NCBI RefSeq assembly: GCF_016097555.1
Contig: NC_054703.1
Span: forward strand, 38,947,544 to 39,011,543
DNA length: 64,000 bases
Reading direction: 5' to 3'
Source of the DNA: Gigantopelta aegis
Lineage: Eukaryota > Mollusca > Gastropoda > Neomphalida > Peltospiridae
Both the position numbers and the translations under genes were made by a program. Under the pieces are notes generated by a model. It searched no databases, was not told the DNA's origin, and worked only from the letters and a program-made list of their open reading frames with translations. Position 1 is the first letter of the stretch; the number at the start of each line of letters is the position of its first letter. Below, piece after piece: positions 42,616 through 53,935 of this stretch.

Positions 42616-42895
42616 TCCTGCGAATGAATGAATGAATGAATGAATGAATCTATGAATGAATGAATGTTTAACGACACATAGCAGGAAAAAGACCTCGTCT
42701 ATTGGGTGTGAAATTATGGTAAATGCAGAACATTAAATGATGAACCACATCAATATCAAAATTCACGAGTCAAATGAAACACAGTGTTAAAAACTGTGCA
42801 AAAATATGCAAGCACCTCAGGTAGATCAAATGATGCAAGCACCTCAGGCGAGGACTCACCTGACTGAGCTAACCTGCCCCCCCCCACCCCCCACC

Positions 42896-43530
42896 CCCCA
42901 CTCGCCGTATTTGGTATGCATGACGTTCTGTAGTTATTACACACCTGTATCATATGTAACCAAGACGGCCATACGTATACGCGCTATAGACGTGAAATCC
43001 CTTCACTCGCCGTATTTGGTATGCATGACATTCTGTAGTTATTACACACCTGTATCATATTTAACCAAGACGGCCATACGTATACGCGCTATACACGTGA
43101 AATCCATTCACTCGCCGTATTTGGTATGCATGACGTTCTGTAGTTATTACACACCTGCATCATATGTAACGAAGACGGCCATACGTATACGCGCTATAGA
43201 CGTGAAATCCCTTCACTCGCCGTATTTGGTATGCATGACGTTCTGTAGTTATTACACACCTGCATCATATGTAACGAAGACGGCCATACGTATACGCGCT
43301 ATAGACGTGAAATCCCTTCACTCGCCGTATTTTGTATGCATGACGTTCTGTAGTTATTACACACCTGTATCATATGTAACCAAGACGGCCATACGTATAC
43401 GCGCTATAGACGTGAAATCCATTCACTCGCCGTATTTGGTATGCATAACGTTCTGTAGTTATTACACACCTGTATCATATGTAACCAAGACGGCCATACG
43501 TATACGCGCTATAGACGTGAAATCTATCTG
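42896..43530. repeat. 105-bp tandem array, six copies
   Basis: Units start at about 42,901, 43,006, 43,111, 43,216, 43,321 and 43,426. Each carries ctcgccgtatttggtatgca and gacggccatacgtatacgcg. The period is a multiple of three, so one frame stays open across all units; I do not consider it coding. An orphan unit fragment occurs at 50,383-50,432. Confidence 0.95.
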
Positions 43531-43566
43531 TATGATAATCAATATATTCGCCTCTTCCTCATCCCC

Positions 43567-43895
43567 TGGGGTGGGACGTAGCCCAGTGGTACAGCGCTCA
43601 CTCGATGCGAGGTCGGTGAGGGATCGATCCCCGTCGGTGGGCCCATTGGGCTATTTCTCGCTGCAGCCAGCACACCACGACTGGTATATCAAAGGCCGTG
43701 GTGTGTACTACCCTGTCTGTGGGATGGTGCATATAAAAGATGCCTTGCGGCTAATCGAAAAGAGTAGTCCATGAAGTGGCGACAGCGGGTTTCCTCTCTC
43801 AATATCTGTGTGGTCCTTAACCATATGTCGAACGCCATATAACCGTAAATACAATGTGTTGAGTTCGTCGTTAAATAAAACATTTCTTTCTCACT
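43567..43895 (+). mobile_element. SINE family I, near-complete reference copy
   Basis: The head ggtgggacgtagcccagtgg (A box) and gggatcgatccccgtcggtg (B box) give a good tRNA-like start. The body runs through tgtgggatggtgcatataaa, cgacagcgggtttcctctct and accatatgtcgaacgccata, ending ttaaataaaacatttctttc. A diverged direct repeat CTC(A/G)TCCCC flanks it. This is the best copy for defining family I. Confidence 0.9.
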
Positions 43896-43943
43896 CGTCC
43901 CCATGCCTCAACATTCAACTTCTACTTTCATGGATAAATATAT

Positions 43944-45401
43944 ACTCTTCATTTAAAGAAACTTGACATTGATTTTCAAAGTTTAATAATAAAAAAAACC
44001 TTGGTAGAGATGATAAAAGCAACGAAAGATCAAGAGGCCATGGGAAGGGGATTACTCTGTACGTCCGAAACAGTATCTCTGAGAATCCACATGAAACATG
44101 TACACAGGCATATGTGTGACATAGGGGTGGGCAAAATGTCAATATCGGTTATGACCACCATGAGCCCTGATGGCAACTTGACAACGGCGACGCAAGGACG
44201 CAACCACACGCTGCAGAACACATTGTGGAATGTTGTGCAACTCATGTTGCAGTGCCGTAAGAAGGTGCGGAAGTGTATGGGGTGGTTGATTCCTCCGGCG
44301 CACACGCTGATCTAGTGCATCCCATAGATGTTCTATTGAGTTTAAATCTGGCGAACGGGCAGGCCAAGGTAATGTCAGGATGTTGTGGCGCTGCAGAATC
44401 TCCTGACCAACAAGTGCAACTTGTGATCTGGCATTGGCATGCTGCAACATATCACCGTTGATGTTTGGTGTGCAGATTGACATGATGCTGTAGGGTCTCG
44501 CCTCGATATCTGATGCCCGTCAGTGCACATGCCACATGCACAAGAGCCGTCCTACCACCATGATAGATTCCTTCCCACACCATGACACTGCCACCACCAA
44601 AACGGTCGACTTGTTGCACGCAGTTTAGAGCATAACGTTTCCCTCGACGTCTATAGACACGTGTGCTTCCATCAGCACGTGACAGGAGAGAACGAGACTC
44701 ATCTGAAAACAAAACAGTCCTCCGCCTGGCACGTGTCCATCTCACCCTCTGCTGGCACCACTGCAGACGCTCCGCTAAGTGACATGGGGTCAAAACGTTA
44801 CGTCGCACTGGTCTTCGAGGGAAAATGCTTGCTTTCCTCAGCCGATTACGAACTGTCTGATCAGAAGTTCTGCTTAGTCCAGGGATTTGTGTAGCTGTGG
44901 TTGTTGCTGTTGTGGTTCAATTTCGAAGATGACAGACCCGGATGTATCGATCTTGAGCAGCGGTGGTTACTCTGGGACGACCTGACCTTGGCCTGACATT
45001 AACACTTTGAGTGGTGGTGTACCGTGCCCATAGAGCAGAGGTGCCCCTGCTTGCAATCTCCCAATGGCACTATTGCGTTGAGCTGACGTCAATCTTGGCA
45101 TTACTGCGTTACCTACAGTGTCGTTATGCGGTCTGTTTGAATCACTGCTGATGGGACCTTTTATGCCCCAGCATGCACAGTTACAGAACTTCGCGATGAA
45201 CGTGCTTCTCTGAGGATTGCGCTTTTGCGTTTCAGTACAAACGTTGACTATGGCTACGTTTATGCGAATGGAACATGTTTTATAGTGTTTTTGCATCACC
45301 ATTCGCTCACCTATTTGACTGTCTTTACGATGTATTTGATTCTGTAAAACTAATCCGATAACATTATTTTTACCAATGTCAAGTTTCTGTTTTTGAAGAG
45401 T
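43944..45401 (-). mobile_element. Tc1/mariner-type DNA transposon (about 1.46 kb)
   Basis: Terminal inverted repeats: left TACTCTTCATTTAAAGAAAC, right (inward) TACTCTTCAAAAACAGAAAC, both followed by TTGACATTG. It is inserted in the LINE's GGLRMVD codons, with TA at the border. It encodes a degenerate transposase on the minus strand. Confidence 0.85.
44139..45101 (-). pseudogene. Tc1-like transposase, degenerate
   Basis: The N-terminus MPRLTSAQRNSAIGRLQAG starts at 45,101. Further pieces are SGRPRVTTAAQD-like at about 45,000-44,940, RRTVLFSDESR (first catalytic D), GGSVMVWEGIYHGGRTALVH, then HANARSQVA, where the usual DNARPH aspartate is replaced by His, and PWPARSPDLNSIEHLWDALD with the third acidic residue. 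The span of about 320 codons fits the family. Reading shifts frame more than once between these blocks (near 45,000 and near 44,470), so it is inactive. Confidence 0.85.
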
Positions 45402-45824
45402 ATCTACCATACGGAGACCACCATCACTAACTAGCAATTGTTTGTTTGATTCTATTAGGTTTATTATTCCAGAGGAATTCAAATAGAATATTGTTTAAGT
45501 ATTTAAAAAAGCCTGCAGGTGGACTTGAAAGAGTCAAGAGGAGGTAACTAAATTTAGAAATAAGTAAATACTTAAAGTGCTGTTCCAGATGTATGATGTA
45601 TTGAGCTATATCAATCAAGATATTATTTAATATGATTAGAAAATTATTTTAAAAAAATTTAAAAAATTATATACCGGTATATTTTCCATTTAAAAATATT
45701 CCCCTGAAAAACAGAACCAGCTGAATTCGTTTCGGGAATTTCCGTAAGATTTGATCCGTGACGTCATGAAGGGAACTCCTTTCGATAGTTAGCGCCATTG
45801 TTCATTGCTTCTTTTGTGTTTATT

Positions 45825-46165
45825 ATGGTTAAACGGCGTGTTGGTGGCGGCTGTAGCAATACAAAAGCCGATAAATTTAGTCTTCACGCATTTCCTAGTA
45901 ATGTTGCTGTGAGAAAGCTGTGTGTGAATTTGATTAAAACAACGTGGAAATACTGGACAGGAAGAAAATGCCGGAGACCGTTGCAACAGCAGACACTTTA
46001 GTTTCGATTCATCCGAACTGGCTTGTCGGCTTAAGCGAGATATGGAAATACCATGTGTTATGGCTTTTAAAAAAAGATGCCGTACCAACAATGTTTCTGC
46101 GACACAAAACAAATGACAACAAGCCGACGCCATCCACGCCGAAACGACCTTGGGGTGCATATGTC
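45825..46165 (+). pseudogene. THAP zinc-finger protein remnant
   Basis: MVKRRVGGGCSNTKADKFSL then HAFPSNVAVRKLCVNLIKTT is the N-terminal half of a THAP (C2CH) DNA-binding domain. In another frame, CNSRHFSFDSSELACRLKRD corresponds to the second half with the Cys and His-Phe, and in a third frame LKKDAVPTMFLRHKTNDNKP gives the conserved AVPT motif. Two frame changes are therefore needed to read the domain. It is most likely part of the enclosing TTAA element rather than a host gene. Confidence 0.7.
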
Positions 46166-46460
46166 CCAAATTGCGTTATGCTTTCAACTCCGGTCAGTTT
46201 GTTTTCTCATGCACGGTTCGTGCAATCATCGAGATCCGATTTGTTGTCGTTTGCATCTCGTTCGTTTGTGAGATTTTTCTTTACAATTCGAGAACATTAA
46301 AACAATAAAGTACAGACAAGTAAGTATCTATAACCTAGTCCGTCCCATCCTACAAAAATGTAGGGTTTTTTTTTGTTAAAAAGAAAAGAAAATACATTAA
46401 ATTAATTTTACTATACCTTCCCACAGAGAAAACCTTTTTTCATACTGTGGAATGTGCTAT

Positions 46461-46836
46461 AAGTTATTTATTTCTGAGCAGACTGTTTTCACAACTGCAC
46501 AAAAAAAATAGTATTGTTTTGTTATTTCCAAAACACTTACTTTTTTTTTTACGTCAGACTAAACTGAAATTATTCACACAAAAAAATATCTTCATAGATG
46601 GATGGGACGGACTAAAAGTCGTTTTTGTTTATTTTTTTAAATTAAAATAAGTTATTTATTTCTGAGCAGACTGTTTTCACAACTGCACACAAAAAATAGT
46701 ATTGTTTTGTTATTTCCAAAACACTTTTACTTTTTTTTTTTACGTCAAACTAAACATAAATTATTCACAAAAACCCCCATCTTCATAGAGGGATGGGACG
46801 GACTAAAAGTCGTTTTTTGTTTATTTCTTAAAATTA
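46461..46836. repeat. 188-bp tandem duplication
   Basis: Two copies of a unit starting aagttatttatttctgagca and ending near gatgggacggactaaaagtc. An inverted copy of the end motif (tagtccgtcccatcctac) lies at 46,336-46,353, so the region can fold back. Confidence 0.85.
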
Positions 46837-46839
46837 CCG

Positions 46840-47430
46840 ATATCGGGTCCACTTGACTCGTAGAATTCAAGAGTTATTTATCGTCTTTTCTACTACATCA
46901 CAAGTATTAGAATATACAGTGTAGCAAAATAATTCGCACGAAAATCTAAAGAACAAAACAAGAATAAAAGTTGTAAATTAGTGGTAAGCTGTCTCCACGA
47001 CCATTTTCATCATCATCTGTCAGGCCGGTGGTTCGTCGGAAGATGTTCCAGGTTCACACTGATACGGCATTATTTGTTGTGTTGCACAAATATTAGTCCA
47101 GTCGTCATTACTACACTATTCATCATCGAAAGAAGAATCGCATGATCAATGAGCTTGGCAGTCGCTGTCGGTCCCACTTTCGCTTGCGCTGGCAGTCATC
47201 TCGTGGTAGGTTTCAGTGAAGCGCGTTCCCTTCGTGACGTCACGGCTATTTACAGGCAAATGTTTTTACCGAGAATTTTACTCGGTCGTTTCCGGCAGTG
47301 TTCTACGGGAGTGATGTTTTAATACTTTTATGGGGCATTTTCGTAATTATTGATTTACATATCGGTGTAAAATATTATTGCAATGAATTAAGAAAGCATT
47401 TAATTATGGAATTTGAAATTTTAGTGTATG
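46840..47430. other. Right half of the TTAA element, no gene recognised
   Basis: AT-rich with a tgacgtcacggctatttaca patch at about 47,235. A similar gtgacgtcatgaagggaact occurs near the left end at about 45,760, which may be subterminal repeat structure. Confidence 0.4.
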
Positions 47431-47987
47431 GTCTGGCACAGCACTTTAATAATTGCAATTTTGCCGAGAGGTGTAATAATACGTTTCATTCATCTATAGA
47501 TAATTTATTTGATTTCGAAGAGTTAAAATTAATTACTGATTTAATTAGTATTTATGGTGAATGTGATTCCAAGAAATTTGAACATATTTTGGTTCCATTC
47601 TAGTTTGCTTATGTTTGGTAAATATGTCTTTATTTGAGATTTTTTGATAGATAATATTAAATTCAGAAATATCAGCAAATTCGTTCAGTACTGCAACTAT
47701 AGTTTCAAAATATGTTTTACTCCCATCAATAATGAACTCAGTATTATCTGCATATTGTGTCATAAGAAAAGGCTCATTATTGATAGAAAAGTATCTGATA
47801 TTTGGATTGTTTTTAATCACAAGAACTAAAATGTCTGTGCATAGTAAAAAAATAAATATGGGGGAAATACGGTCGCCTTGTCTACATCCTCGATGAACTT
47901 CAAACCATAGAGATAAAGTGCCATTAATTATAAAACAAGATTTAATATATTTTTATGGGTATTATGAATGCAAGACCAAGATACGGA

Positions 47988-48258
47988 AGGAAATGTTTCA
48001 TTTTGACGACGCACTCAACACATTTTATTTATGGTCATATGGCGTCAGACATATGGTTAAAGAGCACACGGATATTGGGAGAGGAAACCCGATGTCGCCA
48101 CTTCATGGGCTACTCTTTTCCATTAGCAGCAAGGGATCTTTTATATGCACTATGCCACAGACAGGGTCGTACATACCACGACCTTTGATGTACTAGTCAT
48201 GGTGCACTGGCTGGAGTGAGAAATAGCCCAATGAGCCCACTGACGGGGATCGATCCCA
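47988..48258 (-). mobile_element. SINE family I with clear target duplication
   Basis: Flanked by ACCAAGATACGGA at 47,975-47,987 and 48,259-48,271 (13 bases, perfect). The reverse-oriented element runs from aggaaatgtttcattttgac to gacggggatcgatcc and lacks the outermost head. It is inserted in the LINE right after the DFDSVSW codons. Confidence 0.92.
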
Positions 48259-48369
48259 ACCAAGATACGGAGTCAAAGTCTACCAAAATTGAGATTGAGT
48301 TGTAATACATCTTATTGTATGTAATCCATGGTGGTGACCTACCGGAATGCTAGCTATTTTCGTTCCATT

Positions 48370-48556
48370 TCAACTTAGTTTCGTGCTCATATCCGATTAA
48401 GGCTAAAGCACGCTATCCTGGGCACACACCTCAGCTATCTGTCGAGGACAGTGGGTTTGTTGTTAAGTGTTTGTGAGAGTTAAAACTCGCTCTGGGTGAG
48501 AGTCGGTACCGGGCTGTGAACCCTATACCTACCAGCCTTATGTCAGATGGGTTAAC
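48370..48556 (-). mobile_element. SINE family II
   Basis: gattaaggctaaagcacgct, cctcagctatctgtcgagga, head gtgaaccctatacctaccag then ccttatgtcagatgggttaa. Confidence 0.8.
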
Positions 48557-48564
48557 TAAAAAGA

Positions 48565-48945
48565 AAGAAATGTTTTATTTAACGACGCACTCAACACATT
48601 TTAATTACGGTTGTATGGCGTCAGACATATGGTCAAGGACCACACAAATTTTGAGAGGAAACCCGCTGTCGCCACTTCATGGGCTACTCTTTCCAATTAG
48701 CATCAAGGGATCTTTTATTTGCACTTCCCACAGGCAGGCTAGCACAAACCATGGCCTTTGTTGAACTAGTTATGGATCACTGGTCGGTGCAAGTGGTTTA
48801 CACCTACCCATTGAGCCTTGCGAAGCACTCACTCAGGATTTGGAGTCGGTATCTGGATTCAAAAACCCATGTCTCGACTGGGATCCGAACCGAGTATCTA
48901 CCAGCCTGTAGACCAATGGCCTAACCAGGACGCCACCGAGGCCAC
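48565..48945 (-). mobile_element. SINE family III
   Basis: Tail aaatgttttatttaacgacg as in family I, then the family III head half: ggtgcaagtggtttacacct and ctcgactgggatccgaaccg, ending cgccaccgaggcc at the border of the 32-bp array. Confidence 0.8.
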
Positions 48946-49668
48946 AGAGGCTGGTAACGGGTTAACTACGACACCACCGAGGCTGGTAATGGGTTATCTA
49001 CGACGCCACCGAGGCCAGTAATGGTTAACTACGACACCACCGAGTCCGGTAATGGGTTAACTACGACACCACCGAGGCCGGTAATGGGTTAACTACGACA
49101 CCACCGAGGCCGGTAATGGGTTAACTACGACACCACCGAGGCCGGTAATGGGTTAACTACGACACCACCGAGGCCAGTAATGGGTTAACTACGACACCAC
49201 CGAGGCCGGTAATGGGTTAACTACGACACCACCGAGGCCAGTAATGGGTTAACTACGACACCACCGAGGCCGGTAATGGGTTAACTACGACACCACCGAG
49301 GCCGGTAATGGGTTAACGACGACACCACCGAGGCCAGTAATGGGTTAACTACGACACCACCGAGGCCGGTAATGGGTTAACTACGACACCACCGAGGCCG
49401 GTAATGGGTTAACTACGACACCACCGAGGCCAGTAATGGGTTAACTACGACACCACCGAGGCCGGTAATGGGTTAACTACGACACCACCGAGGCCAGTAA
49501 TGGGTTAACTACGACACCACCGAGGCCGGTAATGGGTTAACTACGACACCACCGAGGCCAGTAATGGGTTAACTACGACACCACCGAGGCCGGTAATGGG
49601 TTAACTACGACACCACCGAGGCCGGTAATGGGTTAACTACGACACCACCGAGGCCGGTAATGGTAACT
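48946..49668. repeat. 32-bp minisatellite, about 22-23 copies
   Basis: Unit gggttaactacgacaccacc followed by gaggccggtaat, with G/A variation at gccgg/gccag. On the minus strand the unit reads accggcctcggtggtgtcgt then agttaaccc, which is the 5' head of the family II/III SINEs. The array begins exactly where the head of the 48,565-48,945 SINE lies. Confidence 0.93.
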
Positions 49669-49696
49669 ATGGTGTATTGCATTACTCTGTCAACAG

Positions 49697-49983
49697 CGGG
49701 TGGGACGTAGATCAGTGTTAATTTTGTTCGCTTGCTACGCGGTCATCCCAGGATCGATGGTGGGCTTATTGGGATACTTCTCGTTCCATCCAGTGCACCA
49801 CGACTGGCATATCAAAGACCGAGGTAAGTGCTACCCTGTTCGTGGGATTGTGCTACAGTAATGGAAAAAAGTGTAGCGGGTTTCCTCTTTAAGACTATAC
49901 GTCAATATGAACAAATGTTTTTCATCCAGTTTAGCCGATGATTAATGAATCAATGTGCTCTACTGGTGTCCTTAAACAAAACA
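49697..49983 (+). mobile_element. SINE family I, diverged
   Basis: ggtgggacgtagatcagtgt head, aggatcgatggtgggcttat, tcgttccatccagtgcacca, tail ccttaaacaaaacaaa. Confidence 0.82.
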
Positions 49984-50039
49984 AAATAACTTATACATTG
50001 TCAGGCAAGTTGTATGTGCAGAACACGAGTGCTGTATTT

Positions 50040-50345
50040 TGTTTTTAAAAAACATGTGTTTAACGACAACACTAGAGCAAATTGATTAATTAATCATCGG
50101 TTATTGGATTTCAAACGCTTTGTAACCCTGACATTGAGTCTTAGAGAGGAAACCCGCTACCTTTTTTTTCCATTAGTAGCAAGATATCTTTTATATGCAC
50201 TTTCCCACAGACAGGAAAGCACATACCACGGCCAATGACCAGTTGTGGTGCACTGGTTGGAACGAGAAAAAAACAATCAGTTGAATAGACCCACAGAGGT
50301 GATTCGATACTGTGATGCAAACACCTCAGGCGAGGACTCGGCTGA
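50040..50345 (-). mobile_element. SINE family I, diverged
   Basis: gtgtttaacgacaacactag tail, ccattagtagcaagatatct, head ccacagaggtgattcgatac. Followed by poly-C and (CA)n. Confidence 0.8.
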
Positions 50346-50382
50346 CTAAGCTACCCCCCCCCCCCCCCCACACACACACACC

Positions 50383-50432
50383 GTATTTTGTATGCATGAC
50401 GTTCTGTAGTTATTACGCACCTGTATTATAGT
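50383..50432 (+). repeat. Orphan fragment of the 105-bp satellite unit
   Basis: cgtattttgtatgcatgacg then ttctgtagttattacgcacc matches the array at 42,896-43,530. It is preceded by the same SINE-derived context as that array. Confidence 0.8.
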
Positions 50433-50459
50433 AAACACCCCCCAAAAAAAACCCAGATC

Positions 50460-50668
50460 CGCGAGTACACCACAACTGGTATATCAAAGGCTGTCGTATG
50501 TCTGTCTCGTCTATATATGGTGCATTAAAAGATCTCTTGCTACTAAGGGACAAAATGTAGCAGGTTTCCTGTTTAAGACTATATGTCAAAATGATCAAAT
50601 GTTAGATATCCAGTAGCCAATTATTAATTAATGAATGTGCTTTAGTGATGTCGTTAAATCAAACAAAC
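50460..50668 (+). mobile_element. SINE family I, head missing
   Basis: gtacaccacaactggtatat, tggtgcattaaaagatctct, tail gtcgttaaatcaaacaaac. Confidence 0.78.
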
Positions 50669-50804
50669 TTGTTTTCGTTGCTGCTTGTAATATTATATCT
50701 GCTACAGATACATTACCACCAAATCAAATCCCATAGACGACAATAGTAACACGTACGACACGCAGCCAATATGCACACCATGTATATAAAGTTTGATTGT
50801 TTGA

Positions 50805-51095
50805 TTTGTTTAACTATATCACTAGATATCTGCTACAGGTACATTGAGCACATTCATTAATTTAATTATCGCCTATTAGATGTTAAACCCGCTACATTTT
50901 TCAATTAGTAGCAAGGTATCTTTTATATGCGCCATCCACCAGACAGGATAGCACATACCACGGTATTTGATATACCAGTCGTGATGCACTGGCTGGAACG
51001 AGAAATAGTCCTATGGGCTCACCGACAGGAATCGATCCCAAACCGACCACGCATCAGGCGAGCCCTTTACCACTGGGCTATGTTGCGCCCCCTCT
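50805..51095 (-). mobile_element. SINE family I
   Basis: gtttaactatatcactagat tail, gcaaggtatcttttatatgc, head ggaatcgatcccaaaccgac and ctttaccactgggctatg. Confidence 0.85.
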
Positions 51096-51132
51096 GTTAT
51101 ACAAAATGCCACAATATAATTTATACACAATT

Positions 51133-53925
51133 GACGCCACATTGATACCTATGTATCATATAGGGTATCTGGGATCCGCTGTACTAATACCCTGACGCCA
51201 CATTGATACCTCTGTATCATATAGGGTCTCTGGGATCCGCTGTACTAGATTTAGCAATAGGCTTAATAATACCCGGACGCCACATTGATACCTCTGTATC
51301 ATATAGGGTCTCTGGGATCCGCTGTACTAGATTTAGCAATAGGCTTAATAATACCCGGACGCCACATTGATACCTCTGTATCATATAGGGTCTCTGGGAT
51401 CCGCTGTACTAGATTTAGCAATAGGCTTAATAATACCCGGACGCCACATTGATACCTCTGTATCATATTGGGTCTCTGGGATCCGCTGTACTAGATTTAG
51501 CAATAGGCTTAATAATACCCGGACGCCACATTGATACCTCTGTATCATATTGGGTCTCTGGGATCCGCTGTACTAGATTTAGCAATAGGCTTAATAATAC
51601 CCGGACGCCACATTGATACCTCTGTATCATATTGGGTCTCTGGGATCCGCTGTACTAGATTTAGCAATAGGCTTAATAATACCCGGACGCCACATTGATA
51701 CCTCTGTATCATATTGGGTCTCTGGGATCCGCTGTACTAGATTTAGCAATAGGCTTAATAATACCCGGACGCCACATTGATACCTCTGTATCATATAGGG
51801 TCTCTGGGATCCGCTGTACTAGATTTAGCAATAGGCTTAATAATACCCGGACGCCACATTGATACCTCTGTATCATACTGGGTCTCTGGGATCCGCTGTA
51901 CTAGATTTAGCAATAGGCTTAATAATACCCGGACGCCACATTGATACCTCTGTATCATACTGGGTCTCTGGGATCCGCTGTACTAGATTTAGCAATAGGC
52001 TTAATAATACCTGGACGCCACATTGATACCTCTGTATCATATAGGGTCTCTGGGATCCGCTGTACTAGATTTAGCAATAGGCTTAATAATACCCGGACGC
52101 CACATTGATACCTCTGTATCATATAGGGTCTCTGGGATCCGCTGTACTAGATTTAGCAATAGGCTTAATAATACCCGGATGCCACATTGATACCTCTGTA
52201 TCATATTGGGTCTCTGGGATCCGCTGTACTAGATTTAGCAATAGGCTTAATAATACCCGGATGCCACGCCACATTGATACCTCTGTATCATATTGGGTCT
52301 CTGGGATCCGCTAGATTTATCTTAATAATACCCGGACGCCACATTGATACTAGATTCTATCCGCTGTAATAGCAATAGCTTAATAATACCCGGACGCCAC
52401 ATTGATACCTCTGTATCATATTGGGTCTCTGGGATCCGCTGTACTAGATTTAGCAATAGGCTTAATAATACCCGGACGCCACATTGATACCTCTGTATCA
52501 TATTGGGTCTCTGGGATCCGCTGTACTAGATTTAGCAATAGGCTTAATAATACCCGGACGCCACATTGATACCTCTGTATCATATTGGGTCTCTGGGATC
52601 CGCTGTACTAGATTTAGCAATAGGCTTAATAATACCCGGACGCCACATTGATACCTCTGTATCATATAGGTTATCTGGGATCCGCTGTACTAGATTTAGC
52701 AATAGGCTTAATAATACCCGGACGCCACATTGATACCTCTGTATCATATTGGGTCTCTGGGATCCGGTGTACTAGATTTAGCAATAGGCTTAATAATACC
52801 CGGACGCCACATTGATACCTCTGTATCATATTGGGTCACTGGGATCCGCTGTACTAGATTTAGCAATAGGCTTAATAATACCCGGACGCCACATTGATAC
52901 CTGTGTATCATACTGGGTCACTGGGATCCGGTGTACTAGATTTAGCAATAGGCTTAATAATACCCGGACGCCACATTGATACCTCTGTATCATACTGGGT
53001 CTCTGGGATCCGCTGTACTAGATTTAGCAATAGGCTTAATAATACCCGGACGCCACATTGATACCTCTGTATCATATAGGGTCTCTGGGATCCGCTGTAC
53101 TAGATTTAGCAATAGGCTTAATAATACCCGGACGCCACATTGATACCTCTGTATCATACTGGGTCTCTGGGATCCGCTGTACTAGATTTAGCAATAGGCT
53201 TAATAATACCCGGACGCCACATTGATACCTCTGTATCATACTGGGTCACTGGGATCCGCTGTACTAGATTTAGCAATAGGCTTAATAATACCCGGACGCC
53301 ACATTGATACCTCTGTATCATATTGGGTCTCTGGGATCCGCTGTACTAGATTTAGCAATAGGCTTAATAATACCCGGACGCCACATTGATACCTCTGTAT
53401 GATATTGGGTCTCTGGGATCCGCTGTACTAGATTTAGCAATAGGCTTAATAATACCCGGACGCCACATTGATACCTCTGTATCATATTGGGTCTCTGGGA
53501 TCCGCTGTACTAGATTTAGCAATAGGCTTAATAATACCCGGACACCACATTGATACCTCTGTATCATACTGGGTCTCTGGGATCCGCTGTACTAGATTTA
53601 GCAATAGGCTTAATAATACCCGGACGCCACATTGATACCTCTGTATCATACTGGGTCACTGGGATCCGGTGTACTAGATTTAGCAATAGGCTTAATAATA
53701 CCCGGACGCCACATTGATACCTCTGTATCATATTGGGTCTCTGGGATCCGCTGTACTAGATTTAGCAATAGGCTTAATAATACCCGGACGCCACATTGAT
53801 ACCTCTGTATCATATTGGGTCTCTGGGATCCGCTGTACTAGATTTAGCAATAGGCTTAATAATACCCGGACGCCACATTGATACCTCTGTATCATACTGG
53901 GTCACTGGGATCCGGTGTACTAGAC
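51133..53925. repeat. 82-bp satellite array, about 34 copies
   Basis: Unit gacgccacattgatacctct, gtatcatattgggtctctgg, gatccgctgtactagattta, gcaataggcttaataatacc, cg. Most units have a GGATCC site. Variation is mainly at tata/tatt/tact and ctct/cact. A few central units (52,310-52,380) are scrambled. The first unit is shorter and diverged; the last is cut by a SINE. Confidence 0.96.
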
Positions 53926-53935
53926 GCCACAGATT

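Larger units (their letters stand above)
45576..47445. mobile_element. TTAA-flanked, THAP-bearing element (Kolobok-like, non-autonomous)
   Basis: The ends read AGTGCTGTTCCAGA and, inward from the right, AGTGCTGTGCCAGA (13 of 14). TTAA borders both (45,572-45,575 and 47,446-47,449). Removing it rejoins the LINE codons for AIIK and YLLISKF in frame, which confirms the borders. It holds a THAP-domain remnant near the left end and a direct repeat in the middle. TTAA duplications plus a THAP domain are features of the Kolobok superfamily; that assignment is inference because no transposase core is present. Confidence 0.7.
43900..48345 (-). mobile_element. L1-like LINE fragment interrupted by three younger insertions
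   Basis: LINE sequence survives in 48,259-48,345, 47,446-47,987, 45,402-45,575 and perhaps 43,900-43,943. In minus-strand order the reverse-transcriptase landmarks are: ISILVDFDSVSW; IINGTLSLWFEVHRGCRQGD followed by RISP; MTQYADNTEF (catalytic YADD position reads YADN); NMFKFLGITF; TPLGKIAIIK; YLLISKFSYLLLTLSSPPAG; FFKYLNNILFEFLWNNKPNR; DGGLRMVD. The order and motifs are those of L1-type elements. It has frame changes and stops and is dead. Insertions are a SINE (47,988-48,258), a TTAA element (45,576-47,445) and a Tc1/mariner (43,944-45,401). Confidence 0.75.

Noticed and set aside
42806-43774. 322-codon frame with 35-residue repeats
   Set aside because: It is a product of the 105-bp array and runs on into a SINE. 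No start context, splice sites or domain.
47050-47080. Minus-strand MPYQCEPGTSSDEPPA resembling the start of a repeated P2X7-like zinc protein
   Set aside because: The match is about 16 residues before a stop, too short to assign. It may be a fragment within the TTAA element.
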